Part shown: positions 36,601 to 48,600 of the stretch, piece by piece
Layout: each line of letters starts with the position of its first letter
How positions within the stretch are numbered: the stretch's first letter is position 1
NCBI GenBank assembly: GCA_025618425.1
Contig: CM046848.1
Coordinates: 25,491,616-25,555,615 of the forward strand
Source: Heliocidaris tuberculata
Lineage: Eukaryota > Echinodermata > Echinoidea > Camarodonta > Echinometridae
Length of the DNA: 64,000 bases
Reading direction: 5' to 3'
Notes under the pieces: model-generated
What the model was told of the DNA's origin: nothing
What the model saw: the letters and a program-made list of their open reading frames with translations, nothing else
Database searches by the model: none
Translations under genes and position numbers: made by a program

Positions 36601-39600
36601 TTGAGCAAGATAATGAAACACAGTATGGCTGTTGCCTTGGTATTAACTTGTTGCCTATGGAGTTTGTACAGAGCACATACAGTTCTAGTAGGCAACTACC
36701 GGTAGTTAAAAACAAAACAAAAGCCACGTGCATGTTAACTGACCACATACTTCTTTGTCTACAGCATGCCTCAAGGTTTTTCTTAGTTTGTAGTCCTTCA
36801 TAAGACACTGTTATGACATCATGGGCCGCAGTGTGAAACGGCGTGCTGAGAAACGGCGTGCTGCCAATACAAGGAGGATGCAGCAAGCGAGACTTATTCA
36901 GTCAGTAGTCAAAGGTCTTTCCACCAGAAAAGAGATTTGTTTGCAAACAAAGGAATACAATGCACCTTCATGTAAGCCTGAGTGTTGGGCCGGTCAACCC
37001 GTAAGGAACCCGGCAGGTTGGGGGTTTTTGCCGGGTTCGGGCCGGGTCCGGGTTGCTGAGTGAAATGTCTGAACCCGGTAAAAATAACCCGGTAAATAAT
37101 TGGTGCTGTAAAGCCGTTATGAGTATTAATTATGACTTTTTAATAAAAACTTGATAGTGGTAAATATTAAACAAACATAAAATTTACCGGGTTTCGGGCC
37201 GTGCCGGGACCCGGTAAAAATTTTGACATCTTTACCGGTCCGGGCCGTTCCGGGTAATTTTCTACCAGGCCCCAGGCCTACCTTCATGGCACTAATAGCT
37301 GTGGTCATAGTTCAGTAGATTCATCCAAGACACTAGACAAGTACTCAGCTAGACAGCATCCTCATTCAAGGTGATCATCTTTACTCATCATCTTATCAAA
37401 ACCAAACATTTACACTTGTGATTGAACTACCATCTACTGTAAAACATCACGGACAAACCATAGACACGTAAAGAGCCCGTTTCATAGTCCCCTCGCACAC
37501 TTCGTTCGGTAGGGACAAAAACCAAGATATCTCCTTGAATCTGCCCAAAGACAGCAACCTGCAGTAAAGGAAGGAAGACGACAACGTAAAAAGGCCCAAA
37601 GATAGCAACCGGCAGTAAAGGAAGCAAGACAAAGACGTGAATCTACCCAAAGGCAGCAACCTGTAGCAAAGGAAGCAAGACGTGAATCTGCCCAAAGGCA
37701 GCAACCTGTAGCAAAGGAAGCAAGACAAAGACGTGAATCTGCCCAAAGGCAGCAACCTGTAGCAAAGGAAGCAAGACAAAGATGTGAATCTGCCCAAAGG
37801 CAGCAACCTGTAGCAAAGGAAGCAAGACAAAGACGTGAATCTACCCAAAGGCAGCAACCTGTAGCAAAGGAAGCAAGACGTGAATCTGCCCAAAGGCAGC
37901 AACCTGTAGCAAAGGAAGCAAGACAAAGACGTGAATCTGCCCAAAGGCAGCAACCTGTAGCAAAGGAAGCAAGACAAAGATGTGAATCTGCCCAAAGGCA
38001 GCAACCTGTAGCAAAGGAAGCAAGACAAAGATATGAATCTGCCCAAAGGCAGCAACCTGTAGCAAAGGAAGCAAGACAAAGACGTGAATCTGCCCAAAGG
38101 CAGCAACCTGTAGCAAAGGAAGCAAAACAAAGACGTGAATCTGCCCAAAGGCAGCAACCTGTAGCAAAGGAAGCAAGACAAAGACGTGAATCTGCCCAAA
38201 GGCAGCAACCTGTAGCAAAGGAAGCAAGACAAAGATGTGAATCTGCCCAAAGGCAGCAACCTGTAGCAAAGGAAGCAAGACAAAGATATGAATCTGCCCA
38301 AAGGCAGCAACCTGTAGCAAAGGAAGAAAGACAAAGACGTGAATCTGCCCAAAGGCAGCAACCTGTAGCAAAGGAAGCAAAACAAAGACGTGAATCTGCC
38401 CAAAGGCAGCAACCTGTAACAAAGGAAGCAAGACAAAGACATGAATCTGCCCAAAGGCAGCAACCTGTAGCAAAGGAAGCAAGACAAAGACGTGAATCTG
38501 CCTAATGGCAGCAACCTGCAGCAAAGGAAGCAAGACAAAGATGTGAATCTCCCCAAAGGCAGCAACCTGTAGCAAAGGAAGCAAGACAAAGTTGTGAATC
38601 TGCCTAATGGCAGCAACCTGCAGCAAAGGAAGCAAAACAAAGACGTGAATCTGCCCAAAGGCAGCAACCTGTACTACATGAAGCAAGACAAAGACGTGAA
38701 TCCATACAGCATCAAAAACAAGCTGTGGAAGAGGCAAGGAAGAAACAAAGACAGGCACTAGATTCAAAGATTCTGGAACATTGTTAACAGTGATGACTCA
38801 GTAAATATGTCAGCATTTCCATTGCTAGCAGAAGCTAACCTTACACAGGATGAATTGCAACATTCTGTGGGCACACTTGCAAAAATGACAACTATAGTCT
38901 TCAAAAGAGCACCAAAGGAATGTTGGATCAATCAGTATAACAAGCATTCACTGACAGCATGGAGTGAAAACATTGACCTCCAATATGTTGTTGATGCCTA
39001 CAGTATACTATTAATACATGATTGGGAGTGCGTCAGTGCGATCCGGCAACACAAAGGTTTTTATCGTGGTGTACTAACGCACGAGGCGTAGCCGATTGTG
39101 TTAGACACCACGATAAAAACTGCGTGTTGCTGGATCGCACTAACGCACGAACTCACAACCATGTATTAATAGTTTTATAAAACGGATCTATAATATTAGT
39201 ATTTTCTTACAATCTTAGTGTTTGATCCGGATTAGCCGTGCGTTAGTCCCCTCACCGTGCGTTAGTACTTTTTTTTTTTGCACGGTCATGTGGTGTTATT
39301 TGACCAATCAGGATGGCTACATTCTTGAACCTGTTTTATAACTGCATATATTACATCCTGTCATATATCAGCAAGAAAGAAAGTGAAGAGGAATAGCTAC
39401 TCAAGGCTGCACAGAAAGAAGCAAGAGAGGGAAACAAAGATGCTGTTAGTGTTTAAAGAGCTTCGCTCTATTGGACACAAGTATATTTTCTTTTTACTCA
39501 AATTCAACACATACAAGAAGAATAATACAACTACAGTGGATGCAAAAAGGGCGACACATGTGATCAAAGAATCATCTTGTTATTCTATTTAAGTTACTAT

Positions 39601-42600
39601 GTGTTTCATAGGTTTTTGCCAGTATTTAGGGGCACATGCTACATGCTACACCACTGCCAGCAATGGTACCACTACTTGCCCTTTTGGTATCTATTTTGAG
39701 ATGGGTAATAATGTATGGATGGCAACATGCAAGGTACTTCACTTGAGTTTAGTATTCACTTGCAATGTTTGACATGTTTTCATGAAGCAAGACTCAACAT
39801 TAGCACTTGCCTGCTTACCCGGGGCATATAAGGCAACTCAAAAAATATCAAATTGCTAAAACTCACTTGCCCGATCATGCAAGTCAACTTTTCACTCTAT
39901 AATGAAATGATTTTTCTTTTCCAACAAAAAATCTGATGTTGCTTAAACTCAATTAATGCATCGGCACTATGTCAGGGCAAGTACTTTTTTCTTTTAAGGA
40001 AGTAAAAGTGGATGTAAGATATTGAGAATTGATAATTTTACTTGCCCAAAGGGCAAGTGAAGAAATGTTGGGCCCAGATGTTTGTATATATTGTTTTCTT
40101 TGATCAAAAATAAACTTTAATGAATCAGATGATTCATAAGGCACCTTTCATGATATCGACAGATAATGCCCTCTCTATTGTTTCACAAAATTATGACATT
40201 TGACAAAAAGATATATCTTAAAATACCTTACAAATTTGACTCTGCAAACATTACAATTTAACTTTTAAAGGATCAGTTCATTATAACATCCAGCATGGAT
40301 ATACTAACTCACTTTATATCTCCATACATCCTCTGTTTACTACAAAACTCTATTAAATAGAGAATGCAGCATTTTTTCCCCCTCCTGTGGATATCATAAT
40401 AATGTGATCTACTTCCCAATAGTGGTGCCGGTAACACTTTGCACTCATATATACGCTGTGTGCCCTCATGTCTTTTTCTCAAAATAATACCTCTCCTTCT
40501 TATACTCAACATTTCAATAGGGTAGATAACATATCAAATGATTGGTCAGTCTCCAAATCAAATTTTCATCGATCAAAATGAGTGCAGAATGGCTAAGAGA
40601 TCAAATAATTTCTGTTATGTTTTATTTTTCAGTATTTAAACTAAATTACAGTTTCAATTGTCTCTTTGGATTTTAGCCTTTTTCCTTCCATCAACTACTC
40701 ATAACTAATCACATCTCTTAAACTTCTCACTAATTATTTCTTTAGAAACACGGTTATTCCTTTAACACTGTTATTCAGTTCTAATTGTTAGTAACTGCCT
40801 TTCAAGTTTATTATCACTTCAAGTGTACTATTTTTTTAAAAACAATGCAGTATTATTCAATTTCATCACTTTTCTGTAATATTAAATTTGCTTCCTGGTT
40901 CTTTTCAGGAATTCCTAACTCTAATTCAATTTTAAATTTGCTTCCTTGTTCTTTTCAGGAATTCCTAACACTAATTTGATACTAACATACATTATACTAT
41001 CCAGATCTTGTTGAACTACCCTTATACCCTTATACATGCTATGACAAATACATTAATTTCTTTCTTTTTCCCTCATTATATATAGATCATGGCTCAGTCT
41101 AGCATACAAAACAAAATAAAGCTGACAGCCCTTTCGGCTAAATTGTACTTTCAAACAAAGATAAACAAATCCATTCATGTCACAGACAACAAAAATCATC
41201 AAGGAACAAAACTGTCAAAGAGACCAACTTAATCAAATCATTAAAAATCAGCGACAAGAAACAGCAGCAATGAAAAAAAAATCAGAGTTTCAATGCCGGA
41301 GATCTATGCAGAAGTCATAGTCAACCATGGCCTCAACTCCGCCAAAATCAAGCCCCCAGACATCTACACATCTTCAGACAAAGCAAGTGCTAAACAACCT
41401 TCCACACCAAAGAAAACTCCAGCATGTACCCCAACCACCAGTCATGACATCAAAAAGGAGTTCATGAACAGCAACAGTGATGATGAGCTACTAGGATTCA
41501 AACACCAGAGAATTTAAATTTAAATTTCAATTCATTTAGGTTTTATTTAGACAACATGATCCATAGTACGGTGACAAAGACAATATTCGCTACCACTAGA
41601 CCATAACACCTCTGCTCTACAGGTATTACTACTTTCTTTTAGAATACCAACAAATGATTTTCATCTCACCAGTTTTGTAAGCTCCTTGACATTCCCATAC
41701 AACATCTGTTCCACCTGGAAGATAAACGGAGCTAAGAAATCCAGTACAGCTATGGTGTTTGTTCCGAGCTTGAGAACCCCGGGATCCTCCAGCAATAGGC
41801 GTCTCTGTTTCTCATCTAAACCTTGACTGCTAGGGAACTAAAGATTATCAGAGATACAATTAACCCGTTGACGACTGAACTGTCTCATTCCTATAGGTTT
41901 AGGCTTAACCACCCTGTTTCTGTTGGCAATGGCCCAACTCTTTTTTTGGCAAGAATTGAAAAGATGGACTGCCAAATTGGTTGGTGTATATTATACGTAC
42001 ATGTACACTTTACGTGTGACAAAGATTGACTGTGGCAGTCCCCTTTTTGTTCCATTGGTCAACCAAAGCCAGTAAAGAGTTAAAGGAGACCAATCACCGA
42101 AGGACATGAAATAATCCCCAAAATTATAAGAGATATAAAATCATTAAATACTGAAGAGCACAAAGGGAGAAAAATATTTCACATTCAAGCCAATCATGAG
42201 TACATGGTAATGAAACTGTATTTTGACTGGCAAAACTGGCTTAATTCTGAATTACTTATCATGCAGACGATGGAATGTTTGAACCTGCAAAATGGAAACA
42301 ACCTACAGCAAACTTGCCAAAAATCATATGCTCATCAACACATATTCACGAAAGGGACCATGGGTTTATTTCAGACTTGCTTTCCTCATCTTTCTAAATC
42401 TATAAACCAATATAATGGAGAGCGAATTTACCTTTAAAAAATAAAAAATTTAACATGAAGTCATAAAGACCATAAAATGTGCATTGGAAGATACCCTACC
42501 TTTGTAGTCTGTAGATGGGTGTGTAGTAGTATAAATGCTTGATTCAGGTGATAACTCTTTGTGAGGCCAAATCGCATCAAAACTGGAAACAAAAGAGTAA

Positions 42601-45600
42601 ACCTTATTGACTCTGTTATTGTTCAGCAAATTTTTTTTTGCAATTATCCTACTTAAAGGTAATGTGCAGTTTTGGTAAGCCTTCAAAAACTTTTTGTCAG
42701 ATTTCTTTAATTTTAGATGATAAATAGCAAGATAATATCACAACTAAGCTACTGTCAAGTGTTTTCCTCCTCAAGTTAAATATTAAGCAAGTGAGAGGTA
42801 AAAAATAATTTAGAAACCAGGTCAGGGAACAAAATTCCTACAATGGCAAATTGTACTACAATGTGTACACACTTGCATTAACCTATGGGGGGACCGTGTA
42901 TGCTATGCACATGCTATCTCCATGCGAAACACAGAGATTGTTGTGTGGGCAGCTGTTGGGATGGAAGGGTCCTAGTGTAGGGCCATGTATAGCCCTTATC
43001 TAGTGTTTCTCACAGATATTTACTCTAAAATTCACCGGAAATCACAAATAAAAAAACAAATGAAGAACATGAGACTATATTTAACATGTTTGTTTACAAT
43101 TTCCTTTTTGCTACCACAACTATACAAGCTTTAACATGTACAGGTGGACAAAATATAATTATGCCATGAGAAATCAATACAAATTGTGCATAACTTGCAT
43201 CCATTATGTTTCTACTTATCAAAACAGATTATTTTTAAAGGCCATATTGTTTCTAGACAGATCCTTTACTTTGCGCAAATGAATTCAAGTTACATATTTT
43301 GAATTAATGAACAGAAATAATCACATGCAGCTTTACGGAACATATACACTGTATATTGACTTGAGCTGCTTCTCTTAAGACACCAAACCCCACAGAATGT
43401 TCTCCATTGATTAAATAATATCATCATTACCTGGAAACTTCAAATCATCCTGAAGTCTATGAAAAAAAATACATGACATACCAACACCAAATCGTATCCA
43501 ACATGCTACAGTCACGTCATTGTGTTAGCAAATTCTACGCATTACTACCCATTGGCATAATTTTTTTTTTAACGCTAGCTCTTGTTAAATTAAGGGTAGC
43601 TTACATGTAGCCCCTGTCAATATTTTTTCACTCACACCACCTCCTTGACTACTGACCTCCTTGACTACTGACCTGTCGAGAGTGGTTTGAGCAGTGTTCT
43701 GTAAGTGCCGTCATCCAGGAAACGATCAAGCTGCTCTAGATAACCCAAGATCATCTCTTTTGGTTTCCCAATCTACATACATGTAGAGGTGAAAGCAGAG
43801 ACAGAGAGAAAGAGAGAGAGAGAGCTTCTTTATAAATCATCCACCTTTATGGTTTACTCTCTAAACTAATGCTGCTCTCATGAAGCAGTCCAAATAATGC
43901 AAAATTTAAGGATTATGACCTGATATATTGCAATATGAGCCATTATTATTGTTATTTTTAAAAAACGTAGCACAACATTATTTAACATTAAGGACACAAT
44001 ACAAGTATTTCAAATGCTTCCTAGAATGCGTAACTACACTCCATAGATCTCTGATGACCCCCCCCCCCCCCCTCATTTTTTTTTCTTCTTTGGAAAATTA
44101 TTTTTCTTGAAAATTTGGAAAGAGCCCTCAGAGAATTTTTCATTGTTTGCTTCATGCAAGATATCAAAAGTTCTATATGTAGAGACTGGATATGTCACCA
44201 TGCAAACCTCCAGTTTGTACATGTAGGCACAAAGCCTTGTTAGTCAAAACTTGTCATCAATGACAAGTTGCAATAATTGTTATAAGCAACTGAAATCCTT
44301 GCATCTGATTGACTGAGAGCAAATTTGTCGGTAAAACTCACCGACAAGAGACTTGATGAAACGCCCCCCTGCATAGGCGCCGGAAGTGGGGGGGGGGGGG
44401 GCAGGGGGGGCAGTTGCCCCCCAAACGAAAAAGTGGGGGGGGGGGGCAAAATGCATTTTCGCCCCCCCCCCCCCGTAAAAAAAAAGAAAAAAATCAGTAG
44501 TAAAGGAGTAAAAATCGTGTGTATATTAAAAGCACGATTGCTTTATTACGTAATTGTAAGGCTTAGTATTCATTTTTCATATTCATGGAGATCACTGAAG
44601 ACAGATAAAGCATTCAAACTTTAAACTTTAACGTAGTGGAGGTTTTGTATTAGACGCTAGGTTGCCAGAGTTGGCAGAATTCTACTTTCTGGCAGAATTT
44701 TGACCGCTTTAGCATAATTTGATCAAATTTAGCATAATTTTAGCATAATTCTGGTGTTTTTTGTTTGTTTTTTTGCTTGTCAGAGAATTTTCCAGTAAAA
44801 ATACACCCCAAAAATGCATATAACCTTTTTTTTTTTTTTTTTTTTTTTTGCTTGTTGGAGAATTTTCGAGTAAAAATACACTCCAAAAATGCTTGTCAGA
44901 GAATTTTTGAGTAAAATTTTGATTTAGCAGTAGGATCTGTATTGTTGTGAGAGGGTGGGAAAGTGTGTGTGTTTTTTTAGGGGTGAGAAGACATGAGCCC
45001 TTGAAAGGTGAGCCCCCTTGAATGTTTGCCCCCCCAATCCCAAACTGCTTCCGGCGCGCCTGCCCCCCTGAACTGTACTTCAGCTGTTCCTGACACAGCC
45101 AGAGACTAGCAAAGTTAGGGTAGGCTCAAGGCTTTAATAAGGAATTTTATCTGTGTCTGCAGACCATCTTACCTCTGCCAAAGTGGTGAGTATCTGCACC
45201 GAGTCCTTGTAGACATCGTTGTTTGTCTCGGTGTCACTAACATGTGGGGTAATTATGGGCAGGAGGTCCCACGCTACTGTCTCAACCAATTCCTGAGTGT
45301 AAAGGTCAAAGTTCAAGATGATCACAGTAGATTCTCAGTCAAGCAGAGGGTTGCATGGAGCTTCACACTCATGGTTGGTGAGGTTAGGTCCATCATCATC
45401 ACCATCCACTATCATCATCATAATAACCATCATCATAATCATACTCATCATTATCATTGTCATCATCATCATCATCATCATTATAAGTGCTGACGAACAT
45501 GGGTTTCTATGGGATGCTGCTCAGATGAAAGTGACCTATAAAACACATACCAAGATAAGCAGCTTTATTACCTTTATTATTACCGGATCTACTGGAAAAA

Positions 45601-48600
45601 TGCAGTCATTTCTGCTAGTTGCTAAACTCTTTCTTTCTCTAGCTGGTTGTTTTCAATATCATGCATAGTGCCAGCTTTGCTGCTTATTTAGAGGGTATTC
45701 TGTTGGACATTACAATGATTTAAAACTGAAGCTGGCACACATGTACTGGGCTCATATGATACGTAAACTCACATTCAAATTACTAAAATAATTGAGAGCC
45801 CTTTTCTTTGGTCCACTAAGGTTCTATTTAGGACCCGTCACTTGTTGAGCTGGACCGAATCAACTCACCTTATAACTGCCATTCTGTAGGATTTCAAGGA
45901 TGGCACTAGTCTCTTCCCTATCTACCAGCTCTCTGATGGCTCCTAGAAAGAGAGATGGTTCCCAGGATGACTTATCTTCCAGCTGGTAGGAAACAACAGA
46001 AAATGTAGGCAGATAAGACTATGACTGAGACCACTGATCTCTTGTGTCTTTCTCACAACTCAAAATTTCCAGATCACTGTACAAGATAGGCTATAACAAA
46101 ATAGGCTAAGGCAACCATAAAAGCATACTATGAATATTATTTGTACACTTATTCCCTTTGTTCTGTTTTGCCAATAAACATTCAGTTCAATGTGATATTG
46201 TTTTTTGATGATTAATGATTCAATGGCAGAGTACACTTCTTGGTCATCGCCAGTGCTCACATCTCTGTGCAAACTCGACAAAAAAAATCTCCGCCAACAA
46301 AATGTTAGTTCCAATCGTGGACGCAAAAAATGTCTACTTTGTGTGCTCGAAATGGGCCACTGGAAAAACAATGTGTGACAGCGAAAACAAAATGGAAGGG
46401 ATTTCTTTGTTTTTGGACATGTTTCTGACCTTGGATTACGCTGGAAATATCTCAAGTTCTTCCACATGGCCACTAAAGGCATTATTTCAAATAACATAGT
46501 CGATCTACATGGATAAGTGATTAAAGGTAATATTGCGATTTTTGAGAGATGAATTTAAGATTAGATCTAGCCTAATTATTTTGAATATTTACTTCATTTT
46601 TCCACATTCGTTTTGTACATGGGATAGATCAGTACTTTTTCGGCATTATCGTGGCTGAGGAAACCACCATTCACTCTGCACAGAAGCACTTTACTGGAAA
46701 GGCTCTTTGAAGAGTAAAAACAAAAAAAGCTGACGCTACTCTTCATAGAGCCTAGTAATGCTAGTAGTTTGTCTATCCCAGCAACATATTAGCTATTTTA
46801 GAATCTAGAGAACCTCTTGAAAATCACCTTTACCGTGAGCCAGCTTCTCTCATCTAATCTTCACCATAGCTTTAGAGTATTTAAAACCCCATTTTTTAAC
46901 CCTAGAATTAAAAAATATTGAAAAAAAAAAGTGAAATATTAACTGTAAGGTTCAATATTGTCCGAACTCACCGAAAAAGCCTTCGCTGCACTCGTAGACC
47001 CGGAAGGGTCTCGTAATTTCTGGGATATGTCGTTGACTCACCATCACTCACACGATTTTCAGGTCCACCGTACATGTACATTAGACAGAACCTATGTGCC
47101 AGCGAATCGCGCACCTATTCGGACCGAACATCTTAAGCACTGTATGCTGAAGACGCCTGGTCCTAATGCGTATGTGGCCCACTCGTAGCGGTCTTGTCTA
47201 ACATACGGTGGATCGTGTGAGTGACGGTGAGTCAATGACATGTCCCAGAAATTACGAAACACTTCCGGGTCTAAGAGCGCAGCAAAGGCTTTTTTGGTGA
47301 GTTCGGCCAATACTGAACCTACCATTTAATATTTAACATTTTGTGTTCGATATGTTTTAATTCTAGAGTTAAAAAATGGGGTTTTAATACTCTAAAGCTA
47401 TGGTGAAGGAGAGATGAGAGAAGCTGGCTCTCACAATTAAGATGATTTTAAAGCTCTAGGTTCTTCAGATTCTAAAATGGCTACTATGTTGCTGAGATAT
47501 ACCAGGCTCTGTGAAGAGTGGTGTCAGCTTTTTTTGCTTTTACTCTTCAAAGAGCCTTTCCCGGCTAGTCACACACATTGGTTTCCTCTTTCCCCCTCAC
47601 ACACTTATACATGTACAAGCTTATCTCATGATAACTTTTTACTCCAGACTAGCTTTTACGGGTGAATAGGCTTCAATAGCTTTTGTGTGTATCAGCAAAC
47701 CTTTTTCCAGTCTAGATCATTCATACATGAGAGGAAAATTATTATTTAAAATTTCAATTTCAATTCTAAATCCCCAAATTTGTAGCACAGTAAGAGTTGA
47801 AGAGTCCCTGAATCAGGTAATCTAGCAAATTTAAGAAAATTAAATCTTGCTTAAAGCAATTTTGTTGTCTGTTTTTGACTGCTGCAGCAGTGAATGTTGG
47901 ACACAGTCCCACATAGGCAAGGGCCTATGCGTGCCCCTCACATAGACTCTGCACACAAGCGTGTGTGTGCAAACAAATGAGTGAGTTTCTTCAACCACAA
48001 CATTGGTCTAGACTCTAGCATGTCTAGCCACTTTTCCAAATGCACCGCGAGAAGTTGTGGTTAAAATAGCATTAGTGCTGTATCCGGACGGTTAAATTTA
48101 GCATGCCGCGTCGGAACCACTCAGTGTTGCACTGCCTTGTAATCTATTCATCAACCGCCCACATTCCGTGCGATTACTAGTAGGAGTAGGAGTAGGATTA
48201 GCATTACACATGTATGACCCATTGCCTACTGGAACCAGACAGTCTCTGTATTAAGCCTATGGGAATGGGAGAATTTCAGCACTCAACGGGTTAACAAAGA
48301 CGGCAAGATCGGCACGGAATGTAATATTACAAGGCATGGGCCCATGGCATGAGTGCATGACAGTTTTGACCTCCTAGTCCTACATGTCCTAGAGTCCTAA
48401 TTATAATGAAAGACCTTCCTCTCCTTTTTTCTGGATTTATAACTATTACAAGCAGTCTACGTACCGTGTAACTAGAGGCAAAGGGCAAGGTGGCTGGCGG
48501 CGTCGGTGAACCGCTCCCTACGCCAGCGCAGCCGGATGCACCCGCTAGCGCATAGCCGCGCCGCTCCAGCTACACTGCCTCAGCTCCAGCTCCACAAAGA

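Larger units (their letters stand above)
36821..39600 (+). pseudogene. Broken Helitron-like (Rep/helicase N-region) ORF remnant in glomulin intron 6
   Basis: A Lys/Arg-rich start (MGRSVKRRAEKRRAANTRR) is followed, after an insertion, by a 17-residue repeat array. Then comes a segment at 38807-39020 reading NQYNKHSLTAWSENIDLQYV and VDAYS, and after another insertion YILSYISKKESEEE, LLKAAQKEAREGNKDA and ELRSIGHKY at 39350-39480. This order (NQYN...W..N.D.QYV.DAY...YI..YI.K...A..EA..GN) is the pattern I know from Helitron-type proteins of marine invertebrates, just upstream of the rolling-circle and helicase domains. Stops and frameshifts (for example at 37606, 38501, 38780 and 39394) make it non-coding. 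Rep catalytic and helicase motifs are not visible. Confidence 0.65.

Noticed and set aside
37520..38690. Possible CRISPR array
   Set aside because: Units are head to tail with no unique spacers, in an animal genome.
37447..38767. Two long minus-strand frames (about 406 and 308 codons) of Leu/Phe/Cys-rich repeats
   Set aside because: They are the antisense of a 51-bp minisatellite; the flanking recognisable coding remnant is on the + strand.
45242..45668. His- or Ile-rich frames on the + strand
   Set aside because: They are translations of the (CAT)n microsatellite overlapping glomulin exon 3.
46060..46497. 145-codon minus-strand frame in glomulin intron 1
   Set aside because: Real ATG but no recognisable family, Phe/Ser/Cys-rich AT-driven composition, no splice context.
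46958..47325. Two similar short frames containing LTEKAFAALVDPE-like sequence on opposite strands
   Set aside because: They are the two arms of a fold-back element; the similarity comes from the inverted repeat.
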